In this document: in pieces, positions 1 to 6,440 of the stretch
Position numbering within the stretch: the first letter of the stretch is position 1
Layout: each line of letters begins with the position of its first letter
From: Elusimicrobiota bacterium
GTDB lineage: Bacteria > Elusimicrobiota > Elusimicrobia > UBA1565 > UBA9628
NCBI GenBank assembly: GCA_028871595.1
Contig: JAGWMT010000066.1
Span: forward strand, 1 to 13,108
Direction of reading: 5' to 3'
DNA: 13,108 nt
Translations under genes and position numbers: made by a program
Notes under the pieces: generated by a model
Seen by the model: only the letters and a program-made list of their open reading frames with translations
What the model was told of the DNA's origin: nothing
Databases searched by the model: none

Positions 1-446
1 ACGATCTGCTCGGCGGCGTACTTGGTCTGGCCGTAGAGGCTGATCGGCTCGACGCGCGTCTTCTCGTCGAAGGCCTTGCCGGACGCGCCGTAGAACGAGG
101 TGGTCGAGGCGTTGACCAGGATCTGGCTCCGGCTGAGCGCCTTGGCGAGACGGCGCGTCGCGGTGACGTTGATGACCTCGGCCGAGTGCGCGTTCGCCGC
201 GCAGGCCGGCACGCCGCTGATGCCCGCGAGATGGAAGATCACGTCGTAAGCCGCCACGTCCTTCTCCTGGATGTTGCGGATGTCCAGCTGGCGGATGGTC
301 AGGTTCTTGTGGTTGACCAGATGGAGCACCGGTTCGTAGCCGTACATGAAGTTGTCCACCAGACACACCTTGTGGCGGAGCCGCAGCAGCTCCTCCACCA
401 GAATGACGCCCTTGTAGCCCGCGCCGCCCGTCACCAGTATTTTCAT
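1..446 (-). CDS. NAD(P)-dependent nucleotide-sugar epimerase/dehydratase (SDR, WcaG-like), partial, 3' end outside window
   Basis: This gene starts at ATG 446-444 and stays open to the left edge, giving the first 148 residues of a protein that usually runs to about 300-330. The N-terminus MKILVTGGAGYKG is the Rossmann dinucleotide-binding loop, with the usual isoleucine of GGAGYIG replaced by lysine. An acidic residue closes the second strand (LVDN, about 29-32), HLAG follows at about 72-75, and the active site shows ASTTSFYG (113-120) plus the YxxxK pair Y138/K142. These identify an extended SDR acting on a nucleoside-diphosphate sugar in the cytoplasm; whether it epimerises, dehydrates or reduces cannot be told without the C-terminal half. 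Its ATG overlaps the TGA of the upstream SDR by four bases (ATGA), so the two are probably translationally coupled. An AGGGGG stretch about 10 nt upstream may serve as ribosome binding site. Family certain, substrate unknown. Confidence 0.9.
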   Translation of the reverse strand, partial: MKILVTGGAGYKGVILVEELLRLRHKVCLVDNFMYGYEPVLHLVNHKNLTIRQLDIRNIQEKDVAAYDVIFHLAGISGVPACAANAHSAEVINVTATRRLAKALSRSQILVNASTTSFYGASGKAFDEKTRVEPISLYGQTKYAAEQI

Positions 447-1471
447 CGCCGTCGCGCCCCCTGAAATTCGAGTTTCTGCCAATCGATCGTCCGGGACAGC
501 CCCTCGTCGAGCGGCACGTAGTCACGCGCGCCGAACTCCTCGTGCACCAAGGACATGTCCAGCGAGACGTCCTCCGGCGCGCCCGCCATGTCCTGGCCGC
601 GCTCGGGGAACTTGACGGGCACGTCCAGATATTTCCCGATCTTGCGCGCCAGGTCGCCGATGGTCACGCGCGAGTCGCCGCCGACGTTGTACACCGGCTC
701 CCGCCCCTTCAACAGCACGTTCCAGAGGATCTCGACGGCGTCGGACACGTAGCAGTACGTCCGGTTCGCCTCGCCACGGTCCAGCAAGGTCAGCTTTCCG
801 TCCAGCGCCTTTCCGATGAAGGCGTTGACGGCGCGGCGGTCGCCGGCCTTCGTCCCCGGCCCGTACGCGTGGGCCAGGCGCGCCGACTTGGCGTCGACCC
901 CGCGCGTCCGGTACGCGCCGCAGATCGCCTCCCCGGCGCGCTTGCCCTCGATGTAGCACGCGCGCGGGTGGGTGGTGTTCGTGGTCCCGATCTGGGATTC
1001 CTTGTACGGGGGCCGGGACAGCCCGCTGTATACCTCGCTGGAGCTGACGAACAGGAACTTCCCCCCCGGCCGTAGCTTCTCCAGCAGGGAGAACGTGGCG
1101 GCGGTGTTGAGCCGCAAAGTCTTGACCGGATCCTCCAGGAAGCGCCCGGGCTGGCCGTAGCCGGCGGCGTGGATCACGCAGTCCGCGGCGGGCAGCCCCG
1201 CGCAGAAGCCGTCGTCGGCCAGGTCTCCCGACACGGCGCGCAGGCCGCGGGAATCCGTGAATGAGGCGAGGTGGCGGGGCAGGGGGCCGCGCGAGACGAC
1301 GACCGCCTCGAACGCGCCGGGCTGGGCGTCCGCGAACCGCTTCAGGCACGCCAGGACGTAGCCGCCGATGAGGCCCGACGCGCCGGTGACCAGGATGGTC
1401 CGGCCGCGAAGCCAGGACAGGTCCACCTGGGCGAGAATGCGCTCCGCGTCGGCGGCGATGACGTCGGCCAT
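443..1471 (-). CDS. NAD-dependent sugar epimerase/dehydratase (SDR, UDP-glucuronate decarboxylase-like)
   Basis: A complete 342-residue extended SDR. A roughly 25-residue leader precedes the dinucleotide-binding loop TGASGLIGG (29-37). HAAG at 101-104 is the usual second glycine loop, and the catalytic serine region reads SSSEVYSG (143-150), followed by Y173/K177 as the YxxxK pair. The Ser-Glu order before VY resembles UDP-glucuronate decarboxylases (TSEVYG) more than 4,6-dehydratases (TDEVYG), so a decarboxylase or related 4-keto-forming reaction on a UDP-sugar is the best guess. RTYCYVSDAVE (about 238-248) matches the conserved R-x-x-x-YVxD segment of the sugar-binding half. The start ATG shares one base with the TGA of the E1 beta gene (TGATG), and an AAGGG lies 9 nt upstream. 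Together with the E1 pair it probably forms a sugar-remodelling unit. SDR family assignment is firm; the reaction is inferred from one motif. Confidence 0.9.
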   Translation of the reverse strand: MADVIAADAERILAQVDLSWLRGRTILVTGASGLIGGYVLACLKRFADAQPGAFEAVVVSRGPLPRHLASFTDSRGLRAVSGDLADDGFCAGLPAADCVIHAAGYGQPGRFLEDPVKTLRLNTAATFSLLEKLRPGGKFLFVSSSEVYSGLSRPPYKESQIGTTNTTHPRACYIEGKRAGEAICGAYRTRGVDAKSARLAHAYGPGTKAGDRRAVNAFIGKALDGKLTLLDRGEANRTYCYVSDAVEILWNVLLKGREPVYNVGGDSRVTIGDLARKIGKYLDVPVKFPERGQDMAGAPEDVSLDMSLVHEEFGARDYVPLDEGLSRTIDWQKLEFQGARRR

Positions 1472-2511
1472 CAGAACGGGCCCTTGAAGGCGCTGACCAA
1501 CTCCGGGACCTTCCCCCGCGGAACGGGCCGGCCGAGCAGCGCGAAGACCTCCTCGGCGATGGTCCGCGCGCAGGGATAGAATTCATTCTCCAGCGGCTTG
1601 CTGACCGGGCAGGCGACCGGCTTCATGCCCAAACGGCGGACGGGGGCGAGGAGCGCGTCGAAGGCCTCCTCCGCGGCCAGGGCGGCGATCTCCGCGCTGA
1701 CGCCGCAGGTGATCCAGCCCGTGTCCACGGCCAGCAGGCGCCCGGTCTTCCGGATGGAGGCGGTCAAGGTCGCGCGGTCCAGGGGCGCCAGCGACACGGG
1801 GTCCACGATCTCCGCCTCGATGCCGTGGGCGGCCAGGAACTCGGCGGCCTTCAGGCTCTCCACGACCATGTAGGAGTTCGCCACGATGGTGACGTCCCGG
1901 CCCTCGCGGCGGACGATCGCCCGGCCGAAGGGGAGCGCGCGCGGCGGGTCCGGCACCTCGCCCGTGATGTCGTACAGCAGGCGGTGCTCGATGAGAATCA
2001 CCGGGTTGGGATCGGCGATGGCCCCCAACAGAAGGCCCGACGCGTCGGCGGCGGTCGTGGGCATGGCCACCTTGAGCCCGGGAACGTTCATGAAGAAGGA
2101 CTGCAGGCTCTGCGAATGCTGGGCGCCCTGCCCCCAGCTGCGCCCGATGACGGCGCGGATCACGATGGGGACGTTCATCTGGCCGCCGAACATGGCGCGC
2201 CATTTCGCGGCCATGTTGAAGATCTGATCCATCGCCAAATACAGGAAGTCGGCCCGAATATGGATGTGGACCGGTTTGAAGCCGTTGAGCGCGGCGCCGA
2301 CGGCGATCCCGGTCATGCCGCCTTCGGCGATGGGCGTGTCGAAGACGCGGTCCGGGCCGAACATCTCCACCAGGCCCTTGGTGCTGCCGAAAACGGCGCG
2401 ATGATCGTCCACGCCGATGCCCATGACGAAGACCTTCGGGTCGGTCTTCATCGCGTGGATGGCGGCGGTGCGCAGCGCCTCGCCGTACTTGATGATCTTC
2501 GTGCTAGGCAT
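1471..2511 (-). CDS. Thiamine-diphosphate-dependent dehydrogenase E1 component, beta subunit (transketolase-like)
   Basis: A 346-residue protein with the full beta-subunit fold of 2-oxoacid or acetoin dehydrogenase E1. The N-terminal half opens with an ALRTAAIHAM-type helix, then DTPIAEGGMTGIAVGAA (58-74), whose glutamate (E63) should contact the TPP aminopyrimidine. ADFLYLAMDQIFNMAAKW follows (about 87-104), then GQGAQHSQSL (127-136) and PGLKVAMPTTAADASGLL (144-161). The C-terminal transketolase domain begins around 195 (VTIVANSYMV). Length is normal for the family. With the adjacent alpha subunit it should form an alpha2beta2 enzyme that decarboxylates a 2-keto acid or cleaves acetoin. No E2, lipoyl domain or E3 is in the window, and the neighbours are sugar enzymes, so a non-classical role such as delivering a two-carbon unit to a keto-sugar is plausible but unproven. 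Its start overlaps the alpha-subunit stop by 8 nt. Confidence 0.92.
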   Translation of the reverse strand: MPSTKIIKYGEALRTAAIHAMKTDPKVFVMGIGVDDHRAVFGSTKGLVEMFGPDRVFDTPIAEGGMTGIAVGAALNGFKPVHIHIRADFLYLAMDQIFNMAAKWRAMFGGQMNVPIVIRAVIGRSWGQGAQHSQSLQSFFMNVPGLKVAMPTTAADASGLLLGAIADPNPVILIEHRLLYDITGEVPDPPRALPFGRAIVRREGRDVTIVANSYMVVESLKAAEFLAAHGIEAEIVDPVSLAPLDRATLTASIRKTGRLLAVDTGWITCGVSAEIAALAAEEAFDALLAPVRRLGMKPVACPVSKPLENEFYPCARTIAEEVFALLGRPVPRGKVPELVSAFKGPF

Positions 2512-3493
2512 ACTGGGTGGTCAGCAGGGTATCCGGCGACGGGAAAGGGCTGGACTCGGCGAAGGCCACGGCGCGCTCGATCTCGGCGTCCGCCTCGCGC
2601 CGCAGGCGCTCGAACGCCGCGGGCTTGACGCCGAATTTCTTCGTCAGGCGCCGGCGCGACGCCTCCAGTGGGTCCTTCTTGAGGGCCTCCGCCTCCTCGC
2701 CGGGACGGCGGTAGGCCGCGCCGTAATCCTGGCCCGGGCCCACGTGCTCGTGCCAGCGGTGGGTGGTGAATTCCAGGAGGCGCGGCGCGCCGCCGCGGCG
2801 GAGCCGCGCGACCGCCGCGGACGCGGTCTTGTACACGGCGTCGGCGTCGTCGCCGTCGTGCCGGCTTCCTTCCAGGCCCAAGCCCTCGGCGGCCCGGTAC
2901 AGCTCGGTCTGGCGGCGCCGGTCGGAGACCTTGGAGTGGATGCCGTAGCCGTTGTTCTCGCACACGAAAAGGATGGGAAGGTTCTTGAGCACGGCGAAGT
3001 TGGCGCTTTCGAAGAACACGCCCTCGTCGAGCGCCCCGTCGCCGAAGAAGACCACGGCCACGCGCCCGCGGCCTTCCATCCGCGCGGCCAGCGCGTCGCC
3101 GACCGCGACGGGAATGGTGCTGCCGACGATGGCCGAGCAGCCCATGAGGCCGACGGCCGGGTCCACGAGGTGCATGGAGCCGCCCCGTCCCCGGGCGCAG
3201 CCCGTCTCCTTGCCGTACAGCTCCGCGAACATGCGGCCGATGTCGCCGCCCTTGGCCAGGTAGAGCGCGTGGCCGCGGTAGGTTCCCAGGACGTGATCCG
3301 TGGTCTTCAGCGCGCGGCAGACGCCGGCGGCGACGGCTTCCTGGCCGATGGACAGATGGACGGGGCTTTGGATCTTGTCGGTGGGGTAAATCTCGACGAT
3401 GCGCAATTCCGCCAGGCGGATGCGGAGCATGGCGCGGTACAGCTCCAGGCTGACGGATAGACCGTTATTTTTCCCGGATTTTTTGAGGCTCAT
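2504..3493 (-). CDS. Thiamine-diphosphate-dependent dehydrogenase E1 component, alpha subunit
   Basis: A 329-residue E1 alpha homologue of normal length. HLSIGQEA (46-53) and TYRGHALYLAKG (71-82) form the cofactor-proximal region, and GRGGSMHL (102-109) is the typical GxGGSMH segment. The TPP/Mg motif starts with GDGALDEG (151-158) and ends with the paired asparagines in ENNGYG (179-184), so the metal site looks intact. It pairs with the beta subunit encoded immediately downstream (8-nt overlap) to decarboxylate a 2-keto acid or acetoin. The family normally hands its product to a lipoylated E2, but none is seen here. Upstream is a 21-nt gap after the GT-C gene, with TACAAT 14 nt before the ATG, so the pair may have its own promoter; no clear Shine-Dalgarno is present. 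The N-terminus is lysine-rich (MSLKKSGKNN). Pyruvate, acetoin and branched-chain substrates cannot be told apart by eye. Confidence 0.92.
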   Translation of the reverse strand: MSLKKSGKNNGLSVSLELYRAMLRIRLAELRIVEIYPTDKIQSPVHLSIGQEAVAAGVCRALKTTDHVLGTYRGHALYLAKGGDIGRMFAELYGKETGCARGRGGSMHLVDPAVGLMGCSAIVGSTIPVAVGDALAARMEGRGRVAVVFFGDGALDEGVFFESANFAVLKNLPILFVCENNGYGIHSKVSDRRRQTELYRAAEGLGLEGSRHDGDDADAVYKTASAAVARLRRGGAPRLLEFTTHRWHEHVGPGQDYGAAYRRPGEEAEALKKDPLEASRRRLTKKFGVKPAAFERLRREADAEIERAVAFAESSPFPSPDTLLTTQYA

Positions 3494-3507
3494 TCGATTT
3501 TCACGCC

Positions 3508-3513
3508 ATTGTA
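3508..3513 (-). promoter_or_regulatory. Candidate -10 hexamer (TACAAT) upstream of the E1 alpha gene
   Basis: TACAAT on the minus strand lies in the 21-nt gap between the GT-C stop and the E1 alpha ATG, differing from TATAAT by one base. It ends 14 nt before the ATG, so a transcript would carry a leader of only about 8 nt. No convincing -35 is seen; TTTTCA with a 15-nt spacer is the closest candidate. Such an A/T run stands out in this GC-rich DNA. Confidence 0.4.
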
Positions 3514-3514
3514 T

Positions 3515-4759
3515 CTAATTGCGGACCTTGAAAATTCGCCCGAGGCCGGGCGCGAAAAGACGCGAAATCGCGGCGCAGGCCAGCAGGATCAAGCCCTGCA
3601 TCAGCGGCAGGCGGTAGCGGATCACGGCGTGGACGGTGCCGTAAACCACGGTCAGCCCGAACACGGAGGCGGGGAGGACCGGGATCTCGCGCCAGCGGTC
3701 GCGGAACAGCCACAGGCCCAACAGGCCCAGCGGGATGATCCAGCCGTCGGACAGCAGGCTGGCCAGGACCAGGAGCGCGTACGAGTGCTGGTAGGTCGCC
3801 ATCTTGTACGGCCACAGCCTCCAGAACTTGACCACGCCTTCGAAAATGCGCGCGGCGAACTTCGCCCGGTGCGCCCCGATCCAGGCGAACGCCGCCTTCG
3901 TCATGAGCGTGTTGCGATCGGCCTCCGGCAGGAGCTCCGCCTCGGCGAAGATCGGGACCGTCTTGGCGAATTCGGCCACGCGGTTCGTGGTCTGATACTC
4001 GGGCGGGACCACGAGCGCGCGGTAGAACTCCTCGCCGCCGTGCGTGCTGCCCGCGATGAAGCGGCCCTGGACCGCCCAGTTGCGCCCGGTCCACGCCGCA
4101 AAGAACAGGACCAGGGGCGCGGTGTAAAGGAAAAAGCGGCGCGCGCGCGATTTGGCCGGGGCGACCGCCCAGATCAGCAGCCCCGACAGAGCGCACGCGG
4201 GCAGCACGGCCGAGTTGCCGATGCCGAAGACCGAAGCGGACAGGCCGCCGATCAGCGCGCTGCGGTCGCCGCCGGGATCTCCGGGCGCGGCCCCCCAGTC
4301 CAGCGACGACCACAGCAGCACTCCGAAGCCGAAGCACAGCAACGTCTCCCGGAAGAAATACGCGCAGTAGTAGACGGACTGGGGGTACAGCATGTAGACG
4401 GCCAGCGCGGCCAAAGCCAGCCGCTCGTCGAACAAACGGCGTCCCGTCAGCCACAGGAAATAGCCCGTCAGCATGGACAGCACGCACTGGACGAAAATCA
4501 CCACCGAGGGCCGTTCCCCGAAAACCTTGTAGAGCCCGGCGATGAACAACGGATACACCGGTTCCCGTCCCGACGTGGGCACGCCCGGGATGACCGCGTA
4601 CTCCCCGTGTTCGACCACGGAGAGGGCGATCGTCTCGTACTGGTCGTTGCTGGTCGGGAGTGCATGCGCGCCGCGCCAGGCGTAGGCGAAGCGCAGCAGA
4701 AGCCCCGCTCCCAGGATCAGCGCCGCCAGGCGGCCCGCGCGCCGAGAGTCCAGGTTCAT
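3515..4759 (-). CDS. Polytopic membrane glycosyltransferase, GT-C/GT39 (PMT/ArnT-like) family
   Basis: A 414-residue inner-membrane protein with about ten hydrophobic segments, the first at about residues 10-28. The loop after it carries an acidic residue in TSNDQYETIA (D39), the position where GT-C enzymes hold their catalytic or metal-binding aspartate. SGREPVYPLF (63-72) matches the R-x-P-x-YP segment common in bacterial GT39 proteins. Such enzymes transfer a sugar from a polyprenyl-phosphate carrier to a glycan, lipid A or protein on the outer face of the membrane. Its ATG overlaps the stop of the upstream GT2 gene (ATGA), fitting a pair in which the GT2 makes the lipid-linked donor. It is shorter than the other two GT-C proteins and lacks their soluble C-terminal tail, ending near FKVRN just after the last hydrophobic segment. 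Family likely; acceptor and sugar unknown. Some GT39-like proteins are polymerases or have no known activity. Confidence 0.82.
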   Translation of the reverse strand: MNLDSRRAGRLAALILGAGLLLRFAYAWRGAHALPTSNDQYETIALSVVEHGEYAVIPGVPTSGREPVYPLFIAGLYKVFGERPSVVIFVQCVLSMLTGYFLWLTGRRLFDERLALAALAVYMLYPQSVYYCAYFFRETLLCFGFGVLLWSSLDWGAAPGDPGGDRSALIGGLSASVFGIGNSAVLPACALSGLLIWAVAPAKSRARRFFLYTAPLVLFFAAWTGRNWAVQGRFIAGSTHGGEEFYRALVVPPEYQTTNRVAEFAKTVPIFAEAELLPEADRNTLMTKAAFAWIGAHRAKFAARIFEGVVKFWRLWPYKMATYQHSYALLVLASLLSDGWIIPLGLLGLWLFRDRWREIPVLPASVFGLTVVYGTVHAVIRYRLPLMQGLILLACAAISRLFAPGLGRIFKVRN

Positions 4760-5457
4760 GAGACTTGGCGCCCCGTCAGGACTTCGCGGACCAGGTGCTC
4801 GCTGAACTCAAGCCCCGTGGGCCAGGAATGGGCCGTGCTCAGCCCGCCCAGCCGCGGGCTTTCATAGGTCGCGATCTCGCCGATGCGCAGGCCCAGCTTC
4901 ATCATGCGCATGGACATCAGGTACTCGATGACGAAGCCGTCCACCGCGCAGCGGCACGCGCGCAGGCTGTCGGCGCGCACCGCGCGAAAGCCGTTGATGG
5001 TGTCGGTCACATACGGCCCGCGGTTCCAGATGATGTTGGCCAGGAAGGTGAAGGCCTGGTTCACCCATTTGCGCAGCTTGAGCGTCTCCTCGTCCTCTTC
5101 ATTGTGGGCGCCCGCGCACATGCGCGACGCCACCACCAGATCGTAGCCGCCGGCTTCCAGCTTCTCGAAAATCTTGGGGATGTCGGCGGGGTCCTCGTTA
5201 CCGTCGGGGCTGTAGTAGCACAGCACGTCGGCGTCGGTGGAGTCGAGCGCCACCTGGAACGCGCAGCCGCGCCCGCGCCGCGGCTGGCCGACCACCTTCA
5301 CGCCCCGGGAACGCAGATAATCCGCGGTGCCGTCCTTGGAGCCCCCGTCCACCGCGAAGACCTCGTCGGCGGCGGACAACGGGATCTTGTCGAAGAGCTT
5401 GGGCAGCGCCTCGATCTCGTTGAACGTCAACAGCACGAGAGCGCGCTTAAGCCTCAT
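4756..5457 (-). CDS. GT2 glycosyltransferase, dolichol/polyprenyl-phosphate sugar synthase-like
   Basis: A 233-residue soluble GT-A fold glycosyltransferase. The N-terminal strand and TFNE (11-14), then AVDGGSKDGT (35-44), are the nucleotide-binding signature of GT2, and GRGCAF (62-67) matches the conserved G-x-G loop of Dpm1-like enzymes. The metal-binding region reads YYSPDGNEDP (81-90): the usual D-x-D-G is S-x-D-G, a variant seen in a known subgroup, so it need not mean loss of activity. There are no membrane segments, unlike the other two Dpm1-like enzymes here. It probably transfers a sugar from a nucleotide to polyprenyl phosphate on the cytoplasmic face, supplying the GT-C protein whose start overlaps its stop (ATGA). 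It overlaps the upstream SDR by 11 nt. Family firm, acceptor inferred. Confidence 0.88.
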   Translation of the reverse strand: MRLKRALVLLTFNEIEALPKLFDKIPLSAADEVFAVDGGSKDGTADYLRSRGVKVVGQPRRGRGCAFQVALDSTDADVLCYYSPDGNEDPADIPKIFEKLEAGGYDLVVASRMCAGAHNEEDEETLKLRKWVNQAFTFLANIIWNRGPYVTDTINGFRAVRADSLRACRCAVDGFVIEYLMSMRMMKLGLRIGEIATYESPRLGGLSTAHSWPTGLEFSEHLVREVLTGRQVS

Positions 5458-6424
5458 TTTTCCGGTACCACTCGATGGTCTTCGCCAGCCCTTCGGGCAG
5501 GCCCACGCGCGCCTGGAAGCCGATCTCCTTCTTGGCCCGGCTCACGTCGCAGCGGCGGCGCGGCTGGCCGGAGGGCTTGAGCAGGTCGAACGACAGCCGG
5601 GCCTTGGTGCCGGCCAGGCGGATGATCATCTCCGCGAGCTCGCGCACGGAAATCTCGTCGTCGGCGCCGATGTTGAGCGCCTCGCCTTTCGGGTACTTCG
5701 CCCCGACCTCAAGGACTCCGCGCGCGAAGTCCTCCACGAACAGGAAGGAGCGCGTCGTGCTCCCGTCGCCCCACACCTTGACCGGGTTCTCCCCGTCGCA
5801 GACGCGCTTGACCAGCGCCGCGATCACGTGCGAGCGCTCCGGGTCGAAGTGGTCGCGCGGGCCGTAGGCGTTGTAGGGACGCGCGATGGCCACCTCCATG
5901 CCGAATTCCTCTTGATAGGCCCGGCCGGCAAATTCCTGCATGCGCTTGGCCCAGCCGTAGCCGGCGTTGGTGATCTCGGGAACGCTCCGGAAACCTTCCG
6001 ATTCGGGCGTGGGAATCGCGCAGTCGCGCGGGTAGACGCAGGCGGAGCTGACCACCACGTAGCGGCCCACGTCCGCGCGCCGCGCCGCCTCCATAATGTT
6101 CAGACCGAGGAGCATATTGTCCCGGAAGAGCGAGCCGGGGTGGACGCTGTTCCAGCCCACCCCGCCCACCGACGCGACCATGTTGATCACCACGTCCTGG
6201 CCCCTGCACAGGCGCCGCGCGGCGGCCGGGTCGGTGAGTTCGGCGTTCACGAAGCGCACATCCTTCCAGACCGCCTTGAGGTTCCGGCGCTTGATGGGAC
6301 CGGCATGGTCGCCGACGGTGACTTTCACGCCGCGGCCGGATTTCAGAAGAAGCTCCACGACGTGGCTGCCGATGAAGCCGCCGCCGCCCGTGACCAGAAC
6401 TTTCTTGCGGTCCCAAAAACCCAT
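5447..6424 (-). CDS. NAD(P)-dependent SDR epimerase/reductase, GDP-L-fucose synthase-like
   Basis: A complete 325-residue extended SDR. The dinucleotide loop TGGGGFIGS is at 12-20. ASVGGVGWN (84-92) followed by RDNMLLGLNIMEAA (101-114) resembles the AAKVGGI...NMMIQSNII region of GDP-fucose synthase (WcaG/Fcl). The active site reads VSSACVYP (125-132), keeping a serine and cysteine at the positions used by that enzyme for epimerisation, then Y156/K160 as YxxxK. RPYNAYGPRDHF (182-193) and SHVIAALVKR (198-207) also match, including the histidine often given a catalytic role. The reaction is probably 3,5-epimerisation and/or 4-reduction of a keto-deoxy nucleotide sugar, in the cytoplasm. No GDP-mannose 4,6-dehydratase gene is in the window, so L-fucose itself is not shown. 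Its ATG lies 16 nt after the upstream GT-C stop, with TACAAT 5 nt before the ATG and no clear Shine-Dalgarno. Sister functions such as GDP-mannose 3,5-epimerase remain possible. Confidence 0.9.
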   Translation of the reverse strand: MGFWDRKKVLVTGGGGFIGSHVVELLLKSGRGVKVTVGDHAGPIKRRNLKAVWKDVRFVNAELTDPAAARRLCRGQDVVINMVASVGGVGWNSVHPGSLFRDNMLLGLNIMEAARRADVGRYVVVSSACVYPRDCAIPTPESEGFRSVPEITNAGYGWAKRMQEFAGRAYQEEFGMEVAIARPYNAYGPRDHFDPERSHVIAALVKRVCDGENPVKVWGDGSTTRSFLFVEDFARGVLEVGAKYPKGEALNIGADDEISVRELAEMIIRLAGTKARLSFDLLKPSGQPRRRCDVSRAKKEIGFQARVGLPEGLAKTIEWYRKNEA

Positions 6425-6429
6425 GGCAG

Positions 6430-6435
6430 ATTGTA
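6430..6435 (-). promoter_or_regulatory. Candidate -10 hexamer (TACAAT) upstream of the GDP-fucose-synthase-like SDR gene
   Basis: TACAAT on the minus strand lies in the 16-nt gap between two operon genes and ends 5 nt before the ATG. A start at normal distance would fall on or just inside the ATG, implying a leaderless transcript, or the match may be chance. The best -35 is TTTACC with a long 19-nt spacer. It is listed because the same hexamer recurs in the other gaps. Confidence 0.3.
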
Positions 6436-6440
6436 TGAAT

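Noticed and set aside
522..1586. 354-codon minus-strand frame over the SDR gene
   Set aside because: Arg/Pro-rich shadow; the overlapping frame carries an intact SDR active site.
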